The notes beneath the pieces were generated by a model. The model saw only the letters and a program-made list of their open reading frames with translations. It did not search any database and was not told the DNA's origin. From a virus, in IMG/VR virus record IMGVR_UViG_3300042991_000318, positions 1 through 38,744 of that record: a DNA stretch of 38,744 bases; one strand, 5' to 3'. The translations under genes and the position numbers were made by a program. Positions 32,582 through 38,744 of this stretch are shown here, one piece after another; position 1 is the first letter of the stretch; each line of letters starts with the position of its first letter.

Positions 32582-33771
32582 ATATTATACCTTTCCATAT
32601 CTAATTGAAGTTTTATTTTTTTTAATATTTCTTCTTCATCTATTTTTGGATCATCCGTTTTAATCAATTTCCATAACTTATAATATTTATCAATAACCTC
32701 ATAATTATTAAAATATTCAGATATCCTATCAAATATTTGAGAATTAAAAACTTTATTTTTAACTTTATCATCACCACTATATCCATAATACGGTGAAGAA
32801 TATTCAATTTTATCATCATAGTAACTATTATCATAGCCTATTATCCTAAATTTAGCATAATATGCTGACTCTTTAGATTTAAATTTAATAAATAATTTAT
32901 GATATTTTGAATTTTTATAATTCTCCCATTTAGCTGATCCAACTTCTAAATTGAAAAAATCGTAAAAAGCATCTGTAATTTGTTCAAACGCTTCCGATTC
33001 TTCAGCACTAGATTTAGCATCACTAATAGCTCTAATTAACAAGTCTTTTAATTCGTCAATATCATTTTCTTTTGCAATATCTACAACATCATCATAATCA
33101 GAAATATCTTCTATTTCATAATCATAGTCACTTTTCTCTTTTTCGAGTAGTAATATAACTTTCATTAATATTAAAGTATCATCATCAGCATCAATACCAT
33201 ATTCATCTAAATCCACACCTTCATAATGCTCAAAAAATTCGTATGCATCATCTGATAATACACTTTTTATAAATTTTTCACTAACATCATTTCTACCATT
33301 ACCTATTTCATAAAAATCAGCAAACCATTCATTATCATCTACTACTATCCAATAATCATTACCATCTTTAATAATATTACTACATTCAACAACCTCACCA
33401 TAGAAATTAAACAAATCTTTATTATTATCAAAAAAATCTTTTAAATATATATCTTCTTGATCGTTATCATAGAAATGAGATTTGTAAAAATCAAATAATA
33501 ATTTACTACCAGTTTTCTTATTAATATTTACATAAATATTATCATTCATTTGATAATTTTCTGGTTTAAATGCACCAGCGTAATATTTATCACGAATATT
33601 TAAAATTGACCATTCAGTACCTTCAGATAAATCTAATAGAGTTTCAAACTTTTTTGGTTTAACAACTAACCAATTATTATTATGAAAAACTGTTTCGTCT
33701 TTATATTTAATTGGTAAATCATTCCAAAGCTTCAATTGTATATCATTTTCAAAATATTTTAAATATTTCAT
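32578..33771 (-). CDS. acidic hypothetical protein (397 aa)
   Basis: Starts MKYLKYFENDIQ, an opening I have often seen in uncharacterised proteins of large Bacteroidetes phages. It is rich in Asp, Glu and Tyr, with an acidic middle (SDYDYEIEDISDYDDVVD) and no catalytic motif. The A/T leader contains TTTTTAATATATAATATATG directly at the start. It is the first gene of a two-gene unit. A structural or DNA-mimic role would be guesswork. Confidence 0.7.
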   Translation of the reverse strand: MKYLKYFENDIQLKLWNDLPIKYKDETVFHNNNWLVVKPKKFETLLDLSEGTEWSILNIRDKYYAGAFKPENYQMNDNIYVNINKKTGSKLLFDFYKSHFYDNDQEDIYLKDFFDNNKDLFNFYGEVVECSNIIKDGNDYWIVVDDNEWFADFYEIGNGRNDVSEKFIKSVLSDDAYEFFEHYEGVDLDEYGIDADDDTLILMKVILLLEKEKSDYDYEIEDISDYDDVVDIAKENDIDELKDLLIRAISDAKSSAEESEAFEQITDAFYDFFNLEVGSAKWENYKNSKYHKLFIKFKSKESAYYAKFRIIGYDNSYYDDKIEYSSPYYGYSGDDKVKNKVFNSQIFDRISEYFNNYEVIDKYYKLWKLIKTDDPKIDEEEILKKIKLQLDMERYNI

Positions 33772-33843
33772 ATATTATATATTAAAAATTTAAAACAAAA
33801 AAATACATATAAAATAAAACAAATATACAAAAATATACAAAAA

Positions 33844-33866
33844 TGAATATTAGATATTTATATATA
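33844..33866 (+). promoter_or_regulatory. phage promoter-like box of cassette D
   Basis: TGAATATTAG, then ATATTTATATATA, fits the 23-base layout of cassettes A-C; CTATA follows and the ATG is five bases further on. It lies between this cassette and the divergent gene at 33771. Confidence 0.5.
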
Positions 33867-33871
33867 CTATA

Positions 33872-34000
33872 ATGAAAGCAAAAGAAATTATAAATAAATA
33901 CAAAATAACTAGAAACACTCTTAGCAACTGGGTTAAAAAAGGTCTAATAGAAGTAAATAAAACACCATCAGGTAGATACATCTACAAAGAAAAATCTTAA
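33872..34000 (+). CDS. MerR-like helix-turn-helix microprotein, cassette D (42 aa)
   Basis: The 42-residue protein (MKAKEIINKYKITRNTLSNW, then VKKGLI and SGRYIYK) is a minimal MerR/excisionase-type winged HTH: helix, turn, recognition helix, then the basic wing. It sits three bases before an endonuclease gene, the place held by RHH proteins in cassettes A-C, and has the same promoter box. I infer that it is an alternative regulator of a nuclease cassette. No divergent RHH partner is present. Confidence 0.7.
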   Translation: MKAKEIINKYKITRNTLSNWVKKGLIEVNKTPSGRYIYKEKS

Positions 34001-34003
34001 AAA

Positions 34004-34870
34004 ATGAAAAAATTAACAACAAACGAATTTATAACTAAAGCAAAATTAATACATGGTGACAAATATGACTACTCATTAGTTAATTACGAAGCCAATATGA
34101 AAAAAGTTAAAATTATATTTCAAGATAACATATTTGAACAAACACCAGCCTGTCATCTTTCTGGATTTTGTCCTGAAAATAAAGTATTAAAAACTGATAC
34201 CAAAATATTTATATTAAATTCTAAAAAAATTCATGGTGATAAATATGATTATTCATTAGTAGAATATAAAAATAGATATACTAAAGTAAAAATTATCTAT
34301 AATAATACTATTTACAATCAAACACCAGATATGCATTTAAGAGGATTGAGTCCTGAATTAATAGTAAAAAACAAAACAACAACAGAATTTATAAAACAAT
34401 CAAAAAGAATATACGGCAATAAATATGATTATTCATTGGTTAATTATAAAAATAAATTCACAAAAGTAAAAATAAAATATAATGATACAATTTATGAACA
34501 ACTACCAAGGCAACATTTTAAAATACCACCCGAATTTTCAAACAAAAGTGAAGGTGAAACTAAAATAAAAAATTATCTTAATGATAATAATATAATTTTT
34601 TTAACTCAAAAAGCATTTGATGATTGTAAATATAAAATAAAATTAAGATATGATTTTTATTTACCAAACCATAATATATTAATTGAATTTGACGGTATTC
34701 AACACTTTAAACCCATTGAATTTTTTGGCGGAGTAAAAGAACATATAAAAACAAAAATTAAAGATAATTTAAAAAGCAAATACGCAAAAGATAATAATAT
34801 TAAACTTTTGCGTATTTCATATAAAGAATTATATAATATAAATTCTATATTAGAAAAAATATTTAACTAA
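34004..34870 (+). CDS. EDxHD/Vsr-like homing endonuclease, cassette D (288 aa)
   Basis: Three repeats of HGDKYDYSLVNY...KVKII...I.EQTP..HL (about 15-55, 75-113 and 135-172) resemble those at 4681-5955 but have lost the CxxC zinc ligands. The nuclease follows: KSEGE (Glu185), RYDFYLPN (Asp217), IEFDGIQH (Glu228, Asp230, His234), FFGG and NNIKLLRIS. All core residues are kept. It ends two bases before the end of the convergent gene at 34873, again a tight wedge. It probably cuts a phage gene near its insertion site. Confidence 0.84.
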   Translation: MKKLTTNEFITKAKLIHGDKYDYSLVNYEANMKKVKIIFQDNIFEQTPACHLSGFCPENKVLKTDTKIFILNSKKIHGDKYDYSLVEYKNRYTKVKIIYNNTIYNQTPDMHLRGLSPELIVKNKTTTEFIKQSKRIYGNKYDYSLVNYKNKFTKVKIKYNDTIYEQLPRQHFKIPPEFSNKSEGETKIKNYLNDNNIIFLTQKAFDDCKYKIKLRYDFYLPNHNILIEFDGIQHFKPIEFFGGVKEHIKTKIKDNLKSKYAKDNNIKLLRISYKELYNINSILEKIFN

Positions 34871-34872
34871 TT

Positions 34873-35922
34873 TCACATCATTTTTTTATGAATTGAACAC
34901 TTTTTATCAAATATTGGATTGTCAGAAGGATAAATTTCCAAATTATCTATTTTAGGACATGTACATTTTGGAGTATTCCAAAAAATATGGTAAGAAATAT
35001 CTTCTTCTTCTCCATACAATAATTGCATATTATATTCAATATTAGTCAAATTTTTATAATAATTATTATTGTCTAATAATTCATTTTTATTAATTTCATA
35101 ATAAATTTTTAATTTATCTTTTAAACACTTTTTTAATTTGACCAAATTTTTATCAATAGTTAACCTATTTTTATCTACTCTATCTCTTAAATCTTTATAT
35201 TTAACAAGATAAATATCTTCCGATTCAAACTTTTTAATCATCTCATCAAATGACATACTTGATTTATAAATATCTTCTTCTGATTCTATTTCTTTTATTG
35301 ATTCTTCTAATTCTTTAAACTTTTCATATTTATCCTGAGGTCCGCCATGAAAAGATATTTCTTTAAGAATGCCATTAAATAAATCAAAAACTGTAAAACT
35401 TCTATTACCAATATTTATACTTAAATTTTCTTCTGATACTTTCTTTTTACCTCTTACTTTATTATAATCAAATAATTCAATTTTAGTATTTAATATAACA
35501 TTGCAATATTTTACATTATTTAAAGATACAAAATCAATTGCATATGCCTCAGTTTTATTTTCACTAGATAAACCATGTAAAGAAGGCTCTATTGTAATCT
35601 CATCTTCAAATTTATCACAAAACCAATGAACCTCAAGTATATCACTTTCAATGTTTTCTGTTACATCATTTTCTATTTCTTGTAAAAAAGGATCAAGTTT
35701 ATATCCACCTAATGATGAATAAAAAATCTCATTAAACTTTTCAACATTATCTGAAATTATTTCAAATAATCTTTTAAAAGTTACACTCTCACCAAATTCA
35801 ACATAATCTGATAGAAACATTACAATATCTTCATTATCAACAACTTTAGCTGTATCTAAAGATTCTGATTGATATAATGAAAATTCATTATAATATATAT
35901 TTTTACTTGTTATTGTTATCAT
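34873..35922 (-). CDS. hypothetical protein with C-terminal Cys/His site (349 aa)
   Basis: A 349-residue protein with alpha/beta N-terminal part, a motif ISFHGGPQDKYEKFKELEES, coiled-coil helices (about 205-285) and a C-terminal CTCPK...KCSIHKK that could bind zinc. No family was recognised. Its start overlaps the end of the upstream gene by 20 bases, suggesting coupled translation. It may be a virion or replication protein; there is no clear evidence. Confidence 0.65.
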   Translation of the reverse strand: MITITSKNIYYNEFSLYQSESLDTAKVVDNEDIVMFLSDYVEFGESVTFKRLFEIISDNVEKFNEIFYSSLGGYKLDPFLQEIENDVTENIESDILEVHWFCDKFEDEITIEPSLHGLSSENKTEAYAIDFVSLNNVKYCNVILNTKIELFDYNKVRGKKKVSEENLSINIGNRSFTVFDLFNGILKEISFHGGPQDKYEKFKELEESIKEIESEEDIYKSSMSFDEMIKKFESEDIYLVKYKDLRDRVDKNRLTIDKNLVKLKKCLKDKLKIYYEINKNELLDNNNYYKNLTNIEYNMQLLYGEEEDISYHIFWNTPKCTCPKIDNLEIYPSDNPIFDKKCSIHKKMM

Positions 35923-36205
35923 CTGTATTATTATTTAATTCTGAAAACTCAACGTCCTCTATTAAAATATCGCTATTAGACACATCAACAGTATCAAAAT
36001 CTTCAATCAAACCATCAACATCAATATCTGGTACTGAAACTTCTTCAGTAGAAGTATGTGATTCTCTATTCTTAAGTTCTTCTTGTTGCATTTTCATATA
36101 CTGTTCTTGCATTTTTTTCTTAAAAAGTTCTTGTTCAATTTTCTTATTTTTCTTATAAGTATTGAGTTTTTCTTTATGATCCTTACGGTGTTTTGACTTT
36201 GCCAT
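35903..36205 (-). CDS. coiled-coil protein, basic N-terminus and acidic C-terminus (100 aa)
   Basis: Residues 1-50 are strongly basic and helical (MAKSKHRKDHKEKLNTYKKN, then Lys/Gln/Glu heptads), and 55-100 are acidic (VDGLIEDFDTVDVSNSD). Such charge-split small proteins can act as scaffolds or chaperones of capsid assembly, but no family match is evident. It is the first gene of the pair with 34873-35922. Confidence 0.6.
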   Translation of the reverse strand: MAKSKHRKDHKEKLNTYKKNKKIEQELFKKKMQEQYMKMQQEELKNRESHTSTEEVSVPDIDVDGLIEDFDTVDVSNSDILIEDVEFSELNNNTDDNNNK

Positions 36206-36258
36206 ATTATATATTTTTTATTTTATATAATCAAATATAATAAAAAAGTTTAAATATT

Positions 36259-36290
36259 AAAAGGAAATATATTAAAAAGATATTTCTTTT
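36259..36290 (-). terminator. intrinsic terminator overlapping a gene end
   Basis: On the minus strand AAAAGAAATAT and ATATTTCCTTT pair (one wobble) around a 9-base loop that contains the stop codon of the gene at 36272, with T-rich sequence following. Confidence 0.5.
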
Positions 36291-36724
36291 ATAACTCCAA
36301 CCAATTTAATTTTATCTACTGGTTTCCAATTTATTATATGATTTGAGTCTGATGGTTTAGCATCCATATTATTTATAGCCAATGTTATATGTGGAAATTT
36401 TGATCCTTCATACTCTTCATCTTTTGGCTTAGAAATACTAAAAAATCCATCAACTTTAACTGCAATTGCCTTATCACTAATTCCTAATTCAGTTACAGTT
36501 AATGATACTTCTTCTCCTAACCAATATCTTTTTAAATGTTCTGGTAATTCACCCAAGCATATTGTCATATGATCTGCAAATTTCACCCAATTAGAAAAAT
36601 CCTCATTTGGGTAAATAAAAGTTGATAGTAATAAATTAGAATATTCTGGTTCTAATACTACAGCAGAATAAGCGGCTTTAACACCTTTATTATAAAATCT
36701 AAATTTATCAAATACTTTAATCAT
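36272..36724 (-). CDS. 2H phosphoesterase-like protein (150 aa)
   Basis: I place the start at ATG 36724 (MIKVFDKFRFYNKG), because the frame beyond it to 36766 consists of promoter-like TTTATATATATC sequence. Two HxT motifs are present, HMTIC (His52, Thr54) and HITLA (His112, Thr114), the catalytic pairs of the 2H phosphoesterase fold. The sequence around NWKPVDKIKLVGVIKEI fits the last strand. These enzymes open 2',3'-cyclic phosphates or cut cyclic oligonucleotides. In phages they act in RNA repair or as anti-CBASS (Acb1) proteins. Which one applies is not visible. Confidence 0.6.
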   Translation of the reverse strand: MIKVFDKFRFYNKGVKAAYSAVVLEPEYSNLLLSTFIYPNEDFSNWVKFADHMTICLGELPEHLKRYWLGEEVSLTVTELGISDKAIAVKVDGFFSISKPKDEEYEGSKFPHITLAINNMDAKPSDSNHIINWKPVDKIKLVGVIKEISF

Positions 36725-36755
36725 ACTATTTTTTTTGTAAAGATATATATAAAAA

Positions 36756-37121
36756 TTAAACATCATTTAAATTTTTAATATCTTCTCCTAATTTTTCTAA
36801 AATTGGTTCAGATTTTTTAAAAAATTCAGTTGGATTAATTGATTCACTTTCTTTAAAAATTTGCATGAATAAAATTTTTTGAATTTTACTACCATCATCT
36901 AAAAAATAATAAATATTATCTTGTGATATTACAGTTACTACATGATTAGGATTTTCTTTTAATGAATATAGTTTATCCACATAATCCATGTCATTATCTT
37001 TTAAAAATTTCTTAATATAATCTTCTATAAAAGAACTTTTATTAATATTTTTAGCTGTGGTTAAAGTATCAAATGCTTTATAAATTGATTCTTCAATTGA
37101 ATACGTTTTTGTTGTTTTCAT
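36756..37121 (-). CDS. RHH-domain protein (121 aa)
   Basis: The N-terminal 45 residues (KTYSIEESIYKAFDTLTTAK, then INKSSFIEDYIKKFLKD) fit an RHH DNA-binding domain. The remaining 75 form a separate alpha/beta domain (VVTVISQDNIYYFLDDGSKI). It is longer than the cassette RHH proteins and not clearly related to them. It is preceded by a copy of the shared promoter-like box (37142-37164). It may be a phage transcription regulator; the target is unknown. Confidence 0.55.
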   Translation of the reverse strand: MKTTKTYSIEESIYKAFDTLTTAKNINKSSFIEDYIKKFLKDNDMDYVDKLYSLKENPNHVVTVISQDNIYYFLDDGSKIQKILFMQIFKESESINPTEFFKKSEPILEKLGEDIKNLNDV

Positions 37122-37141
37122 AATATTTTATTTTTTTATAG

Positions 37142-37164
37142 TATATATAAAAAATAAAATGTCA
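37142..37164 (-). promoter_or_regulatory. phage promoter-like box before the RHH-domain gene
   Basis: On the minus strand TGACATTTTA, then TTTTTTATATATA, followed by CTATAAA, fits the 23-base layout of the endonuclease cassettes. It lies 20 bases before the ATG at 37121. Confidence 0.5.
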
Positions 37165-37186
37165 TAAATAACATTTATGACATTTT
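37156..37186 (-). terminator. intrinsic terminator of the operon ending at 37189
   Basis: AAAATGTCATAAAT and ATTTATGACATTTT form a perfect 14-bp stem with a 3-base loop. On the minus strand it is followed by TTTTATTTTTT and lies just after the stop of the gene at 37189. Confidence 0.8.
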
Positions 37187-37188
37187 TA

Positions 37189-37527
37189 TTAATTTGATTT
37201 GTTAATTTGATTTATTTTATCTTTTCGAAGATAATAACTATAATCCACTAATCTTATCATACTTTTATCACCATACGTTGTAGCTAAACCTGTATCACAT
37301 AAATAATAATCATCTATTAATTTAAATAATAAATAATAATCATAATTGGTATATAAAAAAAAACTCTCAAAGTTATCTATCTCAATAACTTTAAGAGTTT
37401 TAATTGCATCAATAATTTCATTACTATTTTCCAAACAACTAATTCTAATATCATTAGTAGTATCAGATGTTATGTTATTGTATATTATATCTCTAAATTT
37501 TAAAAATATATTATTCTGTTGATCCAT
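37189..37527 (-). CDS. hypothetical protein (112 aa)
   Basis: A Tyr- and Asp-rich protein (FFLYTNYDYYLLFKLIDDYYL) of 112 residues without recognised family. It is the last gene of a three-gene minus-strand operon (38735 to 37189), overlaps the upstream gene by 17 bases and is closed by the hairpin at 37156-37186. Confidence 0.65.
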   Translation of the reverse strand: MDQQNNIFLKFRDIIYNNITSDTTNDIRISCLENSNEIIDAIKTLKVIEIDNFESFFLYTNYDYYLLFKLIDDYYLCDTGLATTYGDKSMIRLVDYSYYLRKDKINQINKSN

Positions 37528-38284
37528 TTACATTTATGTCGATTCTATCATCATTATTATAGCCATCCATTGCATTTAAAGCGTTAACCCAATTATTAAA
37601 TCTATTTGTAATTCTTTCTAACATAACACCATAAGCATTAAATAATTTGGTCATTTTTGCAGTTTCTGCTAATATATTTTTAAAGTGATAAAAACTTTCA
37701 GTTGAGCCTTTTTCTTCATGCTTCATCAATAGATGACTTAATAAAATTAATCCTTGAATTGAACATATTGGTACAAATGTTTCAACTGTTTTTGGTAATT
37801 TTTCATAATTTCTATTTGTTGGTTCCAAAAAAGTTCTATAAAGTTCCCAAAAATTAAACACTTCTTGACCATTATATAATAATTTTTTGGTTAACGTATG
37901 CATAATAAAATGCCATTCTTTAGTAGAAACTTCAAAGTTAAAATTTAAATTACTATATGTTTGTTGATAATAACTAAATAACTCCTTTCCATATCCAAAT
38001 AACTTATCTCTATCAGACTTGTTCATACTTTTAACCGCTTCACTATCAACTTTAAATTTAATTAAAAAGTTATTTAAATTTAAAAAGCTTTGTTCATATT
38101 TCTGTATTGATAAGCCTTCAAGGTATTTAGAACCAAGTTCAGCAATAATACTTTCAGCATCTTTTAATTTTTCATCATTTTGATTAACAGGTTTAAAAGT
38201 TTCGCCATTAAATAATTTATCATATTCATCATTCAAATTAAATGTTTCTTCACTTCTAAAATCAAAAAATTGTTTTTGTTCCAT
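37511..38284 (-). CDS. hypothetical helical protein (257 aa)
   Basis: An almost wholly helical protein of 257 residues with a disordered, charged N-terminus (MEQKQFFDFRSEETFNLND) and C-terminus (NNDDRIDINVNGSTE). No enzymatic motif. The tight operon with a phage-metallopeptidase-like gene could indicate a virion-assembly block, but this is weak. It starts one base after the upstream stop and overlaps the next gene by 17 bases. Confidence 0.65.
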   Translation of the reverse strand: MEQKQFFDFRSEETFNLNDEYDKLFNGETFKPVNQNDEKLKDAESIIAELGSKYLEGLSIQKYEQSFLNLNNFLIKFKVDSEAVKSMNKSDRDKLFGYGKELFSYYQQTYSNLNFNFEVSTKEWHFIMHTLTKKLLYNGQEVFNFWELYRTFLEPTNRNYEKLPKTVETFVPICSIQGLILLSHLLMKHEEKGSTESFYHFKNILAETAKMTKLFNAYGVMLERITNRFNNWVNALNAMDGYNNDDRIDINVNGSTE

Positions 38285-38285
38285 T

Positions 38286-38735
38286 TTATCTTCTATTTTT
38301 TTTATTTTGTTTTAAATCTTTTTCTTTATCTTCTTGTTGTTGATTATATAAATCTTTAACATTGTTTGCTCTTTCAACTGCCTCCATTCCATATTTTTTA
38401 ACTACCCCAGTTGATGTAATTAAATCTGGTTTTCCAATCTTTATAGTACCTTTTTCAAGGTCAAATTCTACTAATGCTAATTCTTGATCTATTAAAATAT
38501 TTTTAGATTCATCATCAAAAGCATCAAAAAAATCTTCATTAAAACTAATTAAAATATCAGCATTTAATAAATTTGAATATCTATCTGGAATTTTAGTTAT
38601 TTTAAGTAATGTTTTTTGTTTATCATCTGCTTGATAAACATATTTAATATCAATAGGTAAACTTAATTTTTTCTCTAATTCCGTAAAATATTCTATTATA
38701 TATTCCGATAATTCGTGGTATTGTTCTTTACTCAT
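38286..38735 (-). CDS. phage metallopeptidase-like protein with degenerate HExxH (149 aa)
   Basis: The central part (ADILISFNEDFFDAFDDESK, ILIDQELALVEFD, KIGKPDLITSTGVVKKYG) resembles, as I recall them, putative phage metallopeptidases, where a HELxHV motif occupies the place of QELALV at residues 84-89. Both zinc-binding His are thus missing, suggesting an inactive structural homologue. The C-terminus is a Gln/Lys-rich tail (QQQEDKEKDLKQNKKNRR). It is the first gene of the operon at the right edge of the window; its start at 38735 is nine bases from the end. Confidence 0.5.
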   Translation of the reverse strand: MSKEQYHELSEYIIEYFTELEKKLSLPIDIKYVYQADDKQKTLLKITKIPDRYSNLLNADILISFNEDFFDAFDDESKNILIDQELALVEFDLEKGTIKIGKPDLITSTGVVKKYGMEAVERANNVKDLYNQQQEDKEKDLKQNKKNRR

Positions 38736-38744
38736 AATAAAAAG

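Noticed and set aside
1-38744. Stop-codon reassignment, as in some large phages
   Set aside because: TAA, TGA and TAG all occur as sensible gene ends (for example TGA in the ATGA overlaps and TAG at 30791-30793), and no conserved domain runs through an in-frame TAG or TGA.
1-38744. Retron, diversity-generating retroelement or toxin-antitoxin locus with a reverse transcriptase
   Set aside because: No reverse transcriptase motif (YxDD type) was found; the RHH genes pair with nucleases rather than with small toxins.

Overview
The window looks like part of the genome of a large, very AT-rich double-stranded DNA phage that infects a Bacteroidetes (probably flavobacterial) host. The phage signs are tightly packed small genes, a eukaryote/T4-type topoisomerase II, thymidylate synthase, a Dam-type methylase, a DinG/XPD-like helicase, a collagen-repeat tail protein, and seven free-standing homing-type endonucleases. 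The host signs are Bacteroidetes promoters (TTTG, 19 bases, TATCTTTG) in front of several genes, Bacteroidetes-style signal peptides and A-rich leaders without clear Shine-Dalgarno sites. TAA, TGA and TAG all end genes, so the code is standard. No tRNA, rRNA or CRISPR array was found.

Layout. 1-1050: 5' part of an IS605-family tnpB on the minus strand, preceded by a short element resembling the 23S rRNA GTPase-centre hairpin. 1057-4041: small plus-strand genes of unknown role, including a lipoprotein and a zinc microprotein. 4049-4200: an unusually GC-rich, foldable non-coding segment ending in a terminator. 4208-5955: cassette A (RHH repressor, divergent spacer, second RHH, endonuclease). 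5987-8275: helicase operon. 8281-10495: two small genes and a tail-fibre-like gene that needs a -1 frameshift. 10612-16082: topoisomerase II split in two and carrying the halves of a split intein, with a DUF3892 gene, an HNH endonuclease and a secreted protein in the gap. 16107-17591: a glycosyltransferase joined to a Thr-rich linker. 17753-18982: cassette B. 18979-20657: minus-strand small genes, one frameshifted. 20713-21588: PD-(D/E)XK endonuclease. 21688-26052: glycosyltransferase, two small genes, dam, thyA and a GIY-YIG endonuclease. 26124-30793: mixed genes including a TPM-domain protein and a possible nucleotidyltransferase-fold protein. 30783-32102: cassette C. 32105-38735: mainly minus-strand genes of unknown role, interrupted by cassette D (MerR-like HTH plus endonuclease, 33872-34870).

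Two systems stand out. First, the topoisomerase reading frame is broken inside its catalytic TOPRIM DxDxD motif. The 5' gene ends with an N-intein and the 3' gene starts with a C-intein, so a working enzyme should need protein trans-splicing, and an HNH homing endonuclease sits in the gap. Second, three cassettes share one architecture: a 51-53 aa RHH protein diverging from a 59-60 aa RHH protein whose stop codon overlaps (ATGA) the start of an endonuclease. The RHH pair is conserved while the nuclease differs each time (EDxHD/Vsr-like, GIY-YIG, PD-(D/E)XK). The cassettes also share an aligned promoter box. I infer a repressor-controlled, nuclease-swapping selfish module. All functional calls come from reading motifs by eye; no database search was run.
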